Below the pieces are notes generated by a model. The model had not been told where the DNA came from, did not search any database, and saw nothing but the letters and a program-made list of their open reading frames with translations. Position numbers and translations under genes: made by a program. From Akkermansia muciniphila (GTDB taxonomy: Bacteria > Verrucomicrobiota > Verrucomicrobiia > Verrucomicrobiales > Akkermansiaceae): a stretch of DNA of 64,000 nt. The stretch is taken from contig SFDX01000003.1 of the NCBI GenBank assembly GCA_004557455.1, positions 55,586-119,585 on the forward strand, written 5' to 3'. Numbering within the stretch: the first letter of the stretch is position 1; every line of letters starts with the position of its first letter. This document shows, piece by piece, positions 35,101-43,717 of this stretch.

Positions 35101-36021
35101 TCAGCGGCGGCGTGCCTTGATCATGCGCAGCATGGCGCCCTTATCCTTGAAGGAATCGACCACGTGCGCGCGCACAGCGGCAGCGTCCGGAGCCGTGGAG
35201 GCATCGGCCCCCTTGAGAGCCACCGCCTCGGCAGCGGCCACATCCTCCTCCGTCTCCGCCATAGCAAGCATGGCGTTGGACTTCATGAAGTACACCTCCG
35301 TGAGGTTCTCCTTCATCAGCTCCGGCTTGGCAAGCCAAGCATCGAACACCTCAACGGCCTTCTGCGGCGTCTTCACCTCCCGCAGGTCGCGCATGATGGC
35401 GGCGCGCTGGCGCTGCGCCTTAGCCTCCCGATGCAGACCCGTCACGTCCTCCGGATCCAGAGCCAGCGCCTCATCGCGCAGGGATGTCGCCTGGTTCCGC
35501 AGGTCGGTGGGGATGCCGAGGTAGGCCGCTGCCAGGCTCTTCGCCTTATCCACCCCCTGCTGTGCCTCTGCCTTCTTGATGAGAGCCGCGACCTCCAGCG
35601 CCTTGTCCAGAGAAGGCTGCACGGCAGCCAGGTTCGGCTGACCGCCGCCGAAACCGCCCGCCACCTTGGCATCCGGCGTCAGCACCAGCACCGTGGGGAA
35701 ACCGGTAACCTTAAAGCGCTTGGCCAGCGCCTCGTTCACGGCCTTCTGCTCCGGCGTAAGCTTGTTGCCGTGGGGCAGGTCAATCTCCAGCAGCACGAAC
35801 TTGTCCTTCACATAGGAATCGAACTCCGGCGTATCAAAAACGTTTTTGCGCAGGCGGATGCACCAGCCGCACCAGTCCGAGCCGGTGAAGTCCACCAAGA
35901 TGGCCTTGTTTTCAGCCGCAGCCTTGGCCTGTGCGGCCGGCAGCTCCGTCAACCACTCCGCAGCAAAGGACGGGGCAACCATCGCAAGCGGCATCAACAA
36001 TGTGAGTGCTTTCTTAAACAT
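35101..36021 (-). CDS. Secreted thioredoxin-family protein
   Basis: 306 aa. A signal peptide ends near SFA-AEW. The thioredoxin domain follows, with the redox centre DFTGSDWCGWCIRLRKNVFD (Cys51, Cys54) and the cis-Pro in KVTGFPTVLV. The WCGWC centre resembles DsbD gamma/thiol-disulfide proteins rather than cytosolic thioredoxin. A C-terminal region of about 150 residues is helical, with TPR-like character, ending in KARRR. It probably acts in the periplasm; the partner is unknown. Confidence 0.85.
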   Translation of the reverse strand: MFKKALTLLMPLAMVAPSFAAEWLTELPAAQAKAAAENKAILVDFTGSDWCGWCIRLRKNVFDTPEFDSYVKDKFVLLEIDLPHGNKLTPEQKAVNEALAKRFKVTGFPTVLVLTPDAKVAGGFGGGQPNLAAVQPSLDKALEVAALIKKAEAQQGVDKAKSLAAAYLGIPTDLRNQATSLRDEALALDPEDVTGLHREAKAQRQRAAIMRDLREVKTPQKAVEVFDAWLAKPELMKENLTEVYFMKSNAMLAMAETEEDVAAAEAVALKGADASTAPDAAAVRAHVVDSFKDKGAMLRMIKARRR

Positions 36022-36030
36022 AGCGCACCT

Positions 36031-36058
36031 ATTATCTCACACTCCGCCCGGGCTGCAA
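36031..36058 (-). promoter_or_regulatory. Promoter of the thioredoxin gene
   Basis: The minus strand reads TTGCAG (36058-36053), 16 bp, GATAAT (36036-36031), with 9 nt between the -10 and the ATG at 36021. Confidence 0.5.
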
Positions 36059-36130
36059 GGGAAAATTGTGTCTGTATGGCCGGAAAGCGCCCGAAGCGTG
36101 CTTTTAGGCGTCCGCACACGCGCAAATCAC

Positions 36131-36159
36131 TTGACAAAACGCCGCCCCTGCCCTACAAT
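36131..36159 (+). promoter_or_regulatory. Consensus promoter of the ribH-nusB-ftsY-rlmN operon
   Basis: TTGACA (36131-36136), exactly 17 bp, TACAAT (36154-36159). The ATG of ribH at 36203 leaves a leader of about 37 nt, longer than most others here. No FMN riboswitch fits in that space. Confidence 0.8.
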
Positions 36160-36202
36160 CCTGCGCGGTCGCGGCAAGCGCGGCATTTTTCCATTCTTCG
36201 TC

Positions 36203-36748
36203 ATGTCCACAGAACTTCCTCAAAAGCAGAGCAGCTCGTCGCTGAACGGTAGCATTACCATCGTGGCGGCAGAGTACAACACCAAGTTTACCACCCCCCT
36301 GCTGGAGAACTGCATGGCAGAACTGCGGGAGGTGCTGCCCGCAGCGCGCATCAATGTCGTGCGCGTGCCCGGGGGCTACGAGGTCCCCGTGATGGTCAAG
36401 CGCAGCATCACCCTGGCGGCCGAGGATGAGAAACCGGATGTCGTCATCGGGCTGGGCGTGATTCTGCGCGGAAGCACGGCGCATGCGGACCTGATCGGCA
36501 ACGCCATCACGCAGAAGCTGCTGGATATCGCCTGCGAGACACTCACCCCCGTGATTCACGAGGTGCTGCTGCTGGATGACGAAGCCCAGGCCTTTGCCCG
36601 CTGCGTAGGGAGCACCCTGAACCGCGGCCGGGAAGCGGCGCGCGCGGCGGTCTCCATGCTGCGACTCGTCGATACTCAACGCACCCGGCAGCGCACGGCG
36701 GAGCGACTCAAGCGCATCGATGCGAAAGCCTCCCCCTTTGTACGATAA
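36203..36748 (+). CDS. ribH: 6,7-dimethyl-8-ribityllumazine synthase RibH
   Basis: 181 aa. Family segments: ITIVAAEYNTKFTTPLLENC, VVRVPGGYEVPVMVKRSI, IGLGVILRGSTAHADLIGNAITQKLLDI and a PVIHEVLLLDDEAQAFARC tail. The enzyme condenses the butanone phosphate and the amino-ribityl uracil to give lumazine in riboflavin synthesis and forms 60-mer or pentamer shells. The C-terminus is about 20 residues longer than usual. Ordering ribH-nusB is a common bacterial pair. Confidence 0.93.
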   Translation: MSTELPQKQSSSSLNGSITIVAAEYNTKFTTPLLENCMAELREVLPAARINVVRVPGGYEVPVMVKRSITLAAEDEKPDVVIGLGVILRGSTAHADLIGNAITQKLLDIACETLTPVIHEVLLLDDEAQAFARCVGSTLNRGREAARAAVSMLRLVDTQRTRQRTAERLKRIDAKASPFVR

Positions 36749-36766
36749 ACCTGCATCAAGCAACAT

Positions 36767-37642
36767 ATGATTTCTAAAAGCAGAATACGGCGAGCAGCCC
36801 TCAACTACATCTACGCTGTCTCGGAAAGCGGTACCGCAGATGCCCTGAATGAGGAACTCTTCTGGGACCTTTGCCTGGAGGGAGAGATTGACCGCGTGCG
36901 CATCGGCACAGCTAAGGCCCTGCTGCATGTAGGCCGCAATACGCAGGACACCGCCCGGCTGCTGGCGCAGCGGTTGGAGGACACCGTGCAGGCCATGCAG
37001 GGGGACATGACCACCGCCGTCCTGCGCGAGGAAGCGACGCGCTATGCCCGCCAATCCGACGCGGTGGATGCCGCCCTCAAGGCGCTGGCCATGTGCCTGA
37101 CCGACAAGCGGCGCGAGGGGACGGAACAGTTGCAGCTCTGCAACCGGGACACCATGGACGCCGCCAAGGCCGCCCTGGGGCTGGGGGATGTTCTGCTGCC
37201 GCGTTTCGCGGACTTTCCGGCCTACCGGCAGCTGCTGGAGCGCCTCGCTGCGGTGATCCGTCGCCGCGCGCGCATGCTGGGGGATATAGCGGCTTTTCTG
37301 AATCCGGAGACCCTGAGCGGGAGCAAGGAACACGCCGGGCTTCTGCGTGCCGCGAACGAGCTGCAGGAGATTCGCCCCGCTGCCGAGAAGCTGGCGCGCG
37401 GTGTGTTGCAGCACAGGGAGGAGTTCGATGCCCGCATCGCCCCCCTGCTCGCGCACTACACGACCGAGCGCCTGGACACGGTGGACAAGTGCATCCTTTA
37501 CATCGCGCTGTATGAGTTGACGGTCAACAAGCTCGGCACCGCCATCGTCATCTCGGAGGCTGTACAGATGGCGGACGCATACTCCGGCGGTAAGAGTGCA
37601 CCCTTTATCCACGGCATCATTGCTGCCGTGGCCAATGCCTGA
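36767..37642 (+). CDS. nusB: Transcription antitermination factor NusB, extended
   Basis: 291 aa, about twice the length of E. coli NusB. The C-terminal third is clear NusB: RLDTVDKCILYIALYELTV, then AIVISEAVQMADAYSGGKS and FIHGIIAAVANA. The N-terminal part starts as NusB (SRIRRAALNYIYAVSESG), and an insertion of roughly 140 helical residues separates the two halves. NusB binds boxA RNA with NusE for rRNA antitermination. The gene begins 18 bp after ribH and precedes ftsY by 14 bp. Confidence 0.85.
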   Translation: MISKSRIRRAALNYIYAVSESGTADALNEELFWDLCLEGEIDRVRIGTAKALLHVGRNTQDTARLLAQRLEDTVQAMQGDMTTAVLREEATRYARQSDAVDAALKALAMCLTDKRREGTEQLQLCNRDTMDAAKAALGLGDVLLPRFADFPAYRQLLERLAAVIRRRARMLGDIAAFLNPETLSGSKEHAGLLRAANELQEIRPAAEKLARGVLQHREEFDARIAPLLAHYTTERLDTVDKCILYIALYELTVNKLGTAIVISEAVQMADAYSGGKSAPFIHGIIAAVANA

Positions 37643-37656
37643 ACACCCCGCACGCC

Positions 37657-38505
37657 ATGGCCAATTTCTTCACCCGCCTTATTGATAAATTCCTCGGCGA
37701 ACCCGTCATTGACTGGGACGAGTTGGAGGCAGATTTGATTGCCGCAGACATCGGCGCCAAGCGAGTGCTCCCCCTGATTGAGGAGCTGCAGGAGAAGGAT
37801 GACCAGGATGCCTGCGACATTGTGGACCACATCAAGGCGCGGCTGCGCAGTGCCTTCCCGGAGAAACTGCCGGTGCTGCCTGCGCCGCAGCCGGGGCGGC
37901 CCTGCGTGCTCATGCTCGTGGGTGTGAACGGTGCCGGTAAGACGACCTCCGCGGCCAAACTGGGGTATTACCTCAAGCGCAGGGGGCACAGGGTGTTGCT
38001 GGCGGCGGCGGATACCTTCCGTGCGGCGGCGGTGGAGCAGTTGGACAGCTGGGCCACTCGCCTGGAGCTGCCGCTCTACAAGGGCCGCCCGAACCAGGAC
38101 CCGGCTTCCGTTTGTTACGAGGCGCACACCCGAGCCTTGGCGGATGGGGTGGATTACCTGATCTGCGACACCGCGGGGCGTCTGCACACGCGCCACAACC
38201 TGATGGAGGAGCTGGCGAAAATACGGCGCTCTCTGGCCAAGCAGGAGCCCACGGCACCGCACGCCTGCTACCTGGTGGTAGATGCTACCACCGGCGGTAA
38301 TGCGCTGATGCAGGCCACGGAGTTTCACAAGGCGACTCCGCTGGACGGGGTCATCATTACCAAGATGGACGGCTCCGGCAAGGGCGGTGTGGCGGTGGCT
38401 ATTCAGGATGCGCTGCACATCTCGCCCGTCTTCTTGGGCACGGGTGAGGGGAAGGACGATCTGCGCCCCTTCCGTGTGGATGAATATATTGATACCCTGC
38501 TGTGA
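37657..38505 (+). CDS. ftsY: Signal recognition particle receptor FtsY (compact)
   Basis: 282 aa. A short N domain (FFTRLIDKFLGEPVIDWDELEADLIAADIG) precedes the G domain: P-loop LVGVNGAGKTTSAAKLGYYL, LAAADTFRAAAVEQL, ICDTAGRLHTRHNLMEEL, ITKMDGSGKGGVAVAI and a C-terminal GEGKDDLRPFRVDEYID. The acidic A domain of proteobacterial FtsY is absent. It recruits SRP-ribosome complexes to the membrane. Its partner ffh is encoded 7 kb away on the other strand. The stop overlaps the rlmN start. Confidence 0.93.
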   Translation: MANFFTRLIDKFLGEPVIDWDELEADLIAADIGAKRVLPLIEELQEKDDQDACDIVDHIKARLRSAFPEKLPVLPAPQPGRPCVLMLVGVNGAGKTTSAAKLGYYLKRRGHRVLLAAADTFRAAAVEQLDSWATRLELPLYKGRPNQDPASVCYEAHTRALADGVDYLICDTAGRLHTRHNLMEELAKIRRSLAKQEPTAPHACYLVVDATTGGNALMQATEFHKATPLDGVIITKMDGSGKGGVAVAIQDALHISPVFLGTGEGKDDLRPFRVDEYIDTLL

Positions 38506-39578
38506 TGGACGCCCTGCCCTGCCTGCTGGAGTACAGTCCCGAGGCCCTCACCGAGCTGGTGACCGGGCTGGGGCACAAGGCGTACCGCGCTACCCAGTTG
38601 ACGGAGTGGATCTGGAAGCACCGCGCGGCGGACTTCGAGTCCATGAACAACCTGCCGCCGGATCTGCGGCAGTACTTGGCGGAGCATTTCAGCCTGCGCC
38701 CCCTTACGGTGGTAGAAGTCAACCAAAGTGCTGTCGGGGCCACGCGTAAGTTCCTTTCCCGCTTGGCGGACGGGCATTTGGTGGAGTCCGTCATCATCCC
38801 CGCAGCACAGGGGAACGGCGGGGCGCAGAGTGAGCGTCTCACGCTCTGCGTCTCCTCGCAGGTGGGTTGCGCCTTCGGGTGTAAGTTCTGCGCCAGCGGG
38901 CTGCTGGGCTTCACGCGTAACCTAACGGTATCGGAAATTCTCGGGCAGATTACGGCGGCGGAGGAGTTGGCGGGGGAGCGCATCGACAACCTGGTTTTCA
39001 TGGGCATGGGTGAACCGCTGGCGAACATTGATAACCTGCTCGCGGCGCTCACCTTGATTATGCACCCGAAGGTGCTGAACATCGGCGCACGGCATATCAC
39101 GATCTCTACCTCCGGGAATGTGCCGGGGCTGCGGCGGCTGGCGGAGTTCAACCGGCCGATCCGCTTGGCGGTTTCGCTGCACGGGGCGTCGGATGACGTG
39201 CGCTCGCGGGTGATGCCGGTGAACAAAAAATGGCCGCTCTCGCAGTTGATTCCCGCGTTGCAGAGTTGGCGGCGCACGGCTAAGCACATTATCACGCTGG
39301 AGTACATTCTCATTCAGGATGTGAATGCCGCGCTGCCGGAGGCGGAGAAGCTGGCCGCGCTGGCCGCTTCGCTGCATGCCAAGGTGAACCTGATACCGTA
39401 TAACAAGGTGGAGGGGCTGCCTTGGCAACGGCCCACGGAGGAGCACTGCCGCGCGTTCTGCCGGGTTCTCGTCCGCCACCGTATCCCCGTCACCATGCGC
39501 TATGAGAAGGGGCACGACATCAATGCGGCCTGCGGTCAGCTCCGTCTGCGCAGGGAGGGCGGCTCCGCAGGGGCCTGA
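38505..39578 (+). CDS. rlmN: Dual-specificity rRNA/tRNA methyltransferase RlmN
   Basis: 357 aa radical-SAM enzyme. The Fe-S motif lies in SQVGCAFGCKFCASGLLGFT near residue 120. GEPLANIDNLL, ISTSGNVPGLRRL, LAVSLHGASDDVRS and NLIPYNKV are characteristic, and a Cys near the end lies in the conserved DINAACGQLR. RlmN adds the C2 methyl of A2503 in 23S rRNA and A37 in some tRNAs. The ATG overlaps the ftsY stop (TGATG). Confidence 0.94.
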   Translation: MDALPCLLEYSPEALTELVTGLGHKAYRATQLTEWIWKHRAADFESMNNLPPDLRQYLAEHFSLRPLTVVEVNQSAVGATRKFLSRLADGHLVESVIIPAAQGNGGAQSERLTLCVSSQVGCAFGCKFCASGLLGFTRNLTVSEILGQITAAEELAGERIDNLVFMGMGEPLANIDNLLAALTLIMHPKVLNIGARHITISTSGNVPGLRRLAEFNRPIRLAVSLHGASDDVRSRVMPVNKKWPLSQLIPALQSWRRTAKHIITLEYILIQDVNAALPEAEKLAALAASLHAKVNLIPYNKVEGLPWQRPTEEHCRAFCRVLVRHRIPVTMRYEKGHDINAACGQLRLRREGGSAGA

Positions 39579-39618
39579 CCCGGGGCGGGATAATTGCGCC
39601 ATGCCTGCAAGTGCAGTA

Positions 39619-39647
39619 TTGACAAGGCGGGACAGTCGGGGTATAGT
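39619..39647 (+). promoter_or_regulatory. Promoter of khpA-priA, leaderless ATG predicted
   Basis: TTGACA (39619-39624), 17 bp, TATAGT (39642-39647), then 6 nt (GGGAGC) to the ATG at 39654. The geometry matches the pyrC and ffh promoters. Confidence 0.75.
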
Positions 39648-39653
39648 GGGAGC

Positions 39654-39932
39654 ATGCAGCAGCTCATCGAATCCATCGGTAAATACCTTCTTGCGGTTAT
39701 CAGCCCACTCGTTAAGCACCCGGAGGCAGCGGAATTGCGCGCCGCCGTCGGGCCCACCCCGGATAGCCTGCGCCTGCGCCTGCGCCTGGTGCTGAAAAAA
39801 GAGGATGTGGCCTTGGTGATCGGGCGCAACGGCATGACGGCCTCGGCCATCCGTTCTCTTGCTAAATCTGCCGGCGAAAAGCGCGGTATCAAGGTGGTTG
39901 TGCACATTGTCTCCGGTGAGGAGATTGCTTAG
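39654..39932 (+). CDS. khpA: KH-domain RNA-binding protein KhpA
   Basis: 92 aa, a single type II KH domain. The GxxG loop is in VALVIGRNGMTASAIRSLAK near residues 53-62. It is of KhpA (YlqC) size. KhpA works with KhpB as an RNA chaperone affecting cell shape and division in Gram-positive bacteria; khpB is not in the window. It has its own promoter and precedes priA by 17 bp. Confidence 0.85.
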   Translation: MQQLIESIGKYLLAVISPLVKHPEAAELRAAVGPTPDSLRLRLRLVLKKEDVALVIGRNGMTASAIRSLAKSAGEKRGIKVVVHIVSGEEIA

Positions 39933-39949
39933 GCCGCGCCGGCAATTGT

Positions 39950-42202
39950 ATGGAGCTCTTCGGGCAGAACCCGGTACAGGCGGTCGCGCATGTGCTGATG
40001 GATGGGTTCAACGACATGGTGTTGGACTATGCCGTGCCGCAGGACATGCTCGAGCGCGTCAAGCGCGGCAGTCGCTTGCTGCTGCCCCTGCGCAACCGAA
40101 CGACAACGGGTACCGTTATCAGCGTGGCGTCGGCTTCGGATACAATCTACCCCGCAGGGCTTCGTCCCCTCATCCGCCCCGTGGAGGACGAGCCCGTGGT
40201 GTCCCCTGCCCTGATGGATTTGGCCGAGTGGGCGGCTCGTTATTATGCCGTACCCATCGAGCAGATGCTCCGCTGTATCGTGCCCGAGCCCGTGCGGCGC
40301 GAGCGGCATGAGGAGAAGACGCGCAGGGTGGCGGTGTTGATTGATTGGCCGGATGACGAAACGCTGAACCGCCTGAACCGACGCGCCCCGCGGCAGGCCT
40401 ATATTCTGCGCTACCTGCATAACAGCCCGACGCATCGGGAGGCGCTGGCGGATCTGGGGGGCAGCGCGGCCCTGGCGCCCTGCCGCGCTCTGGAGAAGGC
40501 TAAGCTGCTGCGTCTGGAGGAGGAAACGGTGCACCGTGACCCCGCGGGCGATGAGGCCTTCGCGCCTTCGGCCCCGCTGGAGCTGAATGAGGAGCAGGCG
40601 GCAGCCCTGCAGGCCATCCGGAATGCCATGGAGTCCGATAACAAAACGCCGCTTCTGTTGCAGGGTGTCACGGGCTCCGGTAAGACGGAGGTCTACCTGC
40701 AGGCCGCTTCCCTGGCGCTGCAACAGGGTAAGGGTGTTTTGATTCTCGTGCCGGAAATTTCGCTGACGCCGCAGACGATGGCGCGCTTTAAAAGCCGCTT
40801 TGCAGACACCCCGGGCGCGGTGGCCATTCTGCACAGCGCCATGAGCGACGGCGAGCGTTTCGACGAGTGGCACGCAATGCGCAGCGGTAAAGCGCGCATT
40901 GCTATCGGGCCCCGTTCCGCCGTGTTTGCCCCGGTGCAGCAGTGCGGGCTTATCATCGTGGATGAGGAGCACGATTCTTCTTATAAACAGGAGAATTCTC
41001 CGCGCTACCACGGGCGGGATTTGGCCGTGCTCCGTGCTAAGTTGGAGGGGTGTTGCATTGTGCTGGGGTCGGCTACCCCTTCGCTGGAGTCTCTGTACAA
41101 TGTTCAACAGGGTAAATACACCATGCTGCGCATGGATCACCGGGCGGACGGACAGCGGCTGCCACTTACTCGGGTGCTTGATATGCGCACGGAGCCTAAG
41201 GATAAGCGGAATCTGGGTATCCTCAGCGAGCGCCTGCGCATGGCGATTGATACCCGCCTGCGCAAACACGAGCAGGTGATTCTGTTGCTGAATCGCCGCG
41301 GTTTCGCCCGCTCTCTGCAATGCCCGGACTGCGGTTTCGTGCTCAACTGTCCGCACTGTGCCCTGCCCATGACCTACCACCTGACGGAGAATCGGTTGAT
41401 TTGCCATGTGTGCGGGCACCGCGCTGTTGCGCCGCAACGCTGCCCGGATTGCGGTTCGAAGGGAATTTTGTTGGAGGGCTGCGGCACGCAGAAGGTGGAG
41501 AGTATCCTGCGTCGTTGCTTCCCGCAAGCGGTGCTGCAACGCGTGGATGCAGATGTAACCACCCGCAAAAACGCCCTGCGGGATATTTTACATGAGTTCC
41601 GCGCCCGCCGCATTGATATTCTCTTGGGCACGCAGATGATTTCCAAGGGGCTGGACTTCCCGGGGGTGACGCTGGTGGGTGTGCTGAACGCCGACTTGGG
41701 CCTGTGCATTCCGGACCCCCGCGCCGCAGAGAGGACCTTCCAGTTGCTGACCCAGGTGGCAGGGCGCGCCGGGCGGGGTGATATCGACGGCGAGGTGATC
41801 ATCCAGACATACACCCCGCAGGCACCGGCCATCCAATTCGCCCGTCGGCATGATACGGACGGATTTTGCGAGCACGAGCTGGCCCTGCGCCGCGAGTTCC
41901 GCTTCCCGCCCTTCCGCCACATGGCCGTCCTCACCGTCCGTTCCGAGAAGGAGGAGCTGGCTCAATTCTCTATCGATATACTCTACCGACACATCCGCGC
42001 TGCTCTGCCGGACTATGTGGAAATCAGCGAACCGGCCCCTGCCCCCCTCGCCAAAGCCTACGGCCAATTCCGCTTCCAATGCACCCTCATCGCCCCCGGA
42101 GCCCGCATCATCGCCGACACCGTCTCCGCCGAACTCGCCGCCTCCCCCCTCGGCGAGGGCGTCATCGCCTCACTGGATATCGACGCTTACTCGTTTATGT
42201 AG
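39950..42202 (+). CDS. priA: Primosomal protein N' (replication restart helicase PriA)
   Basis: 750 aa. Helicase motifs: Walker A LLQGVTGSGKTEVYLQAA, DEEH in LIIVDEEHDSSYKQ, GSATPSLESL. The zinc-binding Cys pairs are in CPDCGFVLNCPHC and CHVCGHRAVAPQRCPDCG. ILLGTQMISKGLDFPGVTLVG and VAGRAGRGDIDGEVIIQT complete motifs V and VI. PriA reloads the replisome at stalled forks. The N-terminal 3'BD domain is present. Its stop lies 3 bp from that of the convergent TIGR03790 gene. Confidence 0.94.
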   Translation: MELFGQNPVQAVAHVLMDGFNDMVLDYAVPQDMLERVKRGSRLLLPLRNRTTTGTVISVASASDTIYPAGLRPLIRPVEDEPVVSPALMDLAEWAARYYAVPIEQMLRCIVPEPVRRERHEEKTRRVAVLIDWPDDETLNRLNRRAPRQAYILRYLHNSPTHREALADLGGSAALAPCRALEKAKLLRLEEETVHRDPAGDEAFAPSAPLELNEEQAAALQAIRNAMESDNKTPLLLQGVTGSGKTEVYLQAASLALQQGKGVLILVPEISLTPQTMARFKSRFADTPGAVAILHSAMSDGERFDEWHAMRSGKARIAIGPRSAVFAPVQQCGLIIVDEEHDSSYKQENSPRYHGRDLAVLRAKLEGCCIVLGSATPSLESLYNVQQGKYTMLRMDHRADGQRLPLTRVLDMRTEPKDKRNLGILSERLRMAIDTRLRKHEQVILLLNRRGFARSLQCPDCGFVLNCPHCALPMTYHLTENRLICHVCGHRAVAPQRCPDCGSKGILLEGCGTQKVESILRRCFPQAVLQRVDADVTTRKNALRDILHEFRARRIDILLGTQMISKGLDFPGVTLVGVLNADLGLCIPDPRAAERTFQLLTQVAGRAGRGDIDGEVIIQTYTPQAPAIQFARRHDTDGFCEHELALRREFRFPPFRHMAVLTVRSEKEELAQFSIDILYRHIRAALPDYVEISEPAPAPLAKAYGQFRFQCTLIAPGARIIADTVSAELAASPLGEGVIASLDIDAYSFM

Positions 42203-42205
42203 CCC

Positions 42206-43714
42206 CTACTTCTGCGGAGAGGTTTTGGGGTGCCAAAGGGCGTGGATGTGGCGGACGGCGGTTTCGTAAGGGGAGCCGGCGGAGAGGCGGAGGCAGGTGG
42301 CGAGGTGGGAGTCGGCGCGGTCGGGTTGTTTATCGGCGCGCAGGAGGGCGGCGGCGGCGAGGAGGCAGCGGATGGAGTCCCGGTTGTTGGTACGGAGGGC
42401 GGCGGCTTTTTCGAAGTATTCGATAGCCGTGCGGGGTTGTTTAGCCTCGGCGTTGGCCCAAGCGTAAAACTCGGCGAACGAAGCGCCGCAGGAATCCGAG
42501 GCGGCGGCATCAACCCCCTGACGGAAAGCAGCGGCGCGGCCTGCAGTGCGGCGGCACAGAGTACGCCAGCGTACAAAGGGGTCCTGCGGCGAAGCTTTAC
42601 CGCTGTTGACCGCGATGAAGGGTCTATACAAAGGATCGCCCAGCACCACGCCGTGCCAGGAGACGAAGGGGGTAGCCGCCAGTGCAGCCTCCGCAACGGT
42701 TTTACCGCGCACCAGGGCGGTGTAGAAAATACCGAAATCGATGCAACCGGAGAGGAAAGGCTCCGCCGTGTTACCCGCCGTAACCGCGGCACCGCGCTCC
42801 AACAAAGCACCCACCCAACGCTTAGGGTCTTTCACCGATGTGGCGCTGAACGAATGCAGGTGACCCGCCACGGCCCCGGGAGCAAAGCGGAACCCCGTGC
42901 GATCCGTCGGGGCAAAGGGCCCGGCAGCGAACTCGGTATACCAGCCGAAGTACACCGCCACGCGCTGCGGCAGCGGGTAAGCCTCGCAGAACACGGAGCC
43001 GGACTCCTCATGAATAAGCGGCAGATTACCGCGCGTGCTCAACTCCGCCACACGGCGAAACATCTCCTCCCCCTCCTTGTACGGGCCGCCTTGATCCACC
43101 ACAACCCAGCCCCACAGACCGCGCTTCTCCACCTCCGCGGGGTCAAGAATCATGCGCTGCACCGCCTCGCGGCTCGGGGCCTCGATACGGCACACGGACA
43201 TCACCTCCGGCCGCTCATCATTCAGATCCGCCTCCTTTTTGTAGAAGGGATTTTTGAGCGGCCCGCCCAGCGGGTAGCGCGCCCCGAGCATCATCAGCTC
43301 GGAATCTAAACAAGCGGAATCCGTGGCAACATCGGCACGAACCCCCGGCGGCGGCGTGGCCTCCCGGCGAATACGCAGGGGCATGTTCGGCATCAGCACC
43401 ATGGCCAGCATATGCTTCTTGCCGTATACCTGTGCCGCCGGCCAGCACCAGTTACGCTCACGGGCCGTGCGCATCAGCGGCTCCTCCACCAAGCTGCGGT
43501 ATTGGTTACGCGACAACTCACCCTGAGACGGCAAACCCGCCAGGCCCACGCATTGCTCATTCGGAATACCGCGCGTGCGGGCATAAAGCACAGCGCACTC
43601 CCGACTGTAAGCAGACCCCGCGTTATACACCACGGCCACCTGCCCCGGCTCCAGCGCAAGGGCAGGCACAAGCCACAGCATCAGCAGGGCGCAGGCAGCA
43701 AGCAAAGGTCTCAT
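42206..43714 (-). CDS. TIGR03790 family exported protein
   Basis: 502 aa. A signal peptide ends near ALA-LEPG. The TIGR03790 core starts VAVVYNAGSAYSRECAVLYARTRGIP and continues with YFGWYTEFAAGPF, FSATSVKDPKRWVGALLERG and VSWHGVVLGDPLYRPF. The C-terminal ~120 residues are helical, TPR-like. The family is frequent in Verrucomicrobiota and Planctomycetota; its function is unknown. It follows ffh by 3 bp, so it is probably co-transcribed with a translation-targeting gene, perhaps only for expression. Confidence 0.82.
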   Translation of the reverse strand: MRPLLAACALLMLWLVPALALEPGQVAVVYNAGSAYSRECAVLYARTRGIPNEQCVGLAGLPSQGELSRNQYRSLVEEPLMRTARERNWCWPAAQVYGKKHMLAMVLMPNMPLRIRREATPPPGVRADVATDSACLDSELMMLGARYPLGGPLKNPFYKKEADLNDERPEVMSVCRIEAPSREAVQRMILDPAEVEKRGLWGWVVVDQGGPYKEGEEMFRRVAELSTRGNLPLIHEESGSVFCEAYPLPQRVAVYFGWYTEFAAGPFAPTDRTGFRFAPGAVAGHLHSFSATSVKDPKRWVGALLERGAAVTAGNTAEPFLSGCIDFGIFYTALVRGKTVAEAALAATPFVSWHGVVLGDPLYRPFIAVNSGKASPQDPFVRWRTLCRRTAGRAAAFRQGVDAAASDSCGASFAEFYAWANAEAKQPRTAIEYFEKAAALRTNNRDSIRCLLAAAALLRADKQPDRADSHLATCLRLSAGSPYETAVRHIHALWHPKTSPQK

Positions 43715-43717
43715 CGC

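Noticed and set aside
36104..37612. 502-codon open frame opposite ribH/nusB
   Set aside because: Antisense shadow of two recognised genes with an upstream consensus promoter on the + strand.
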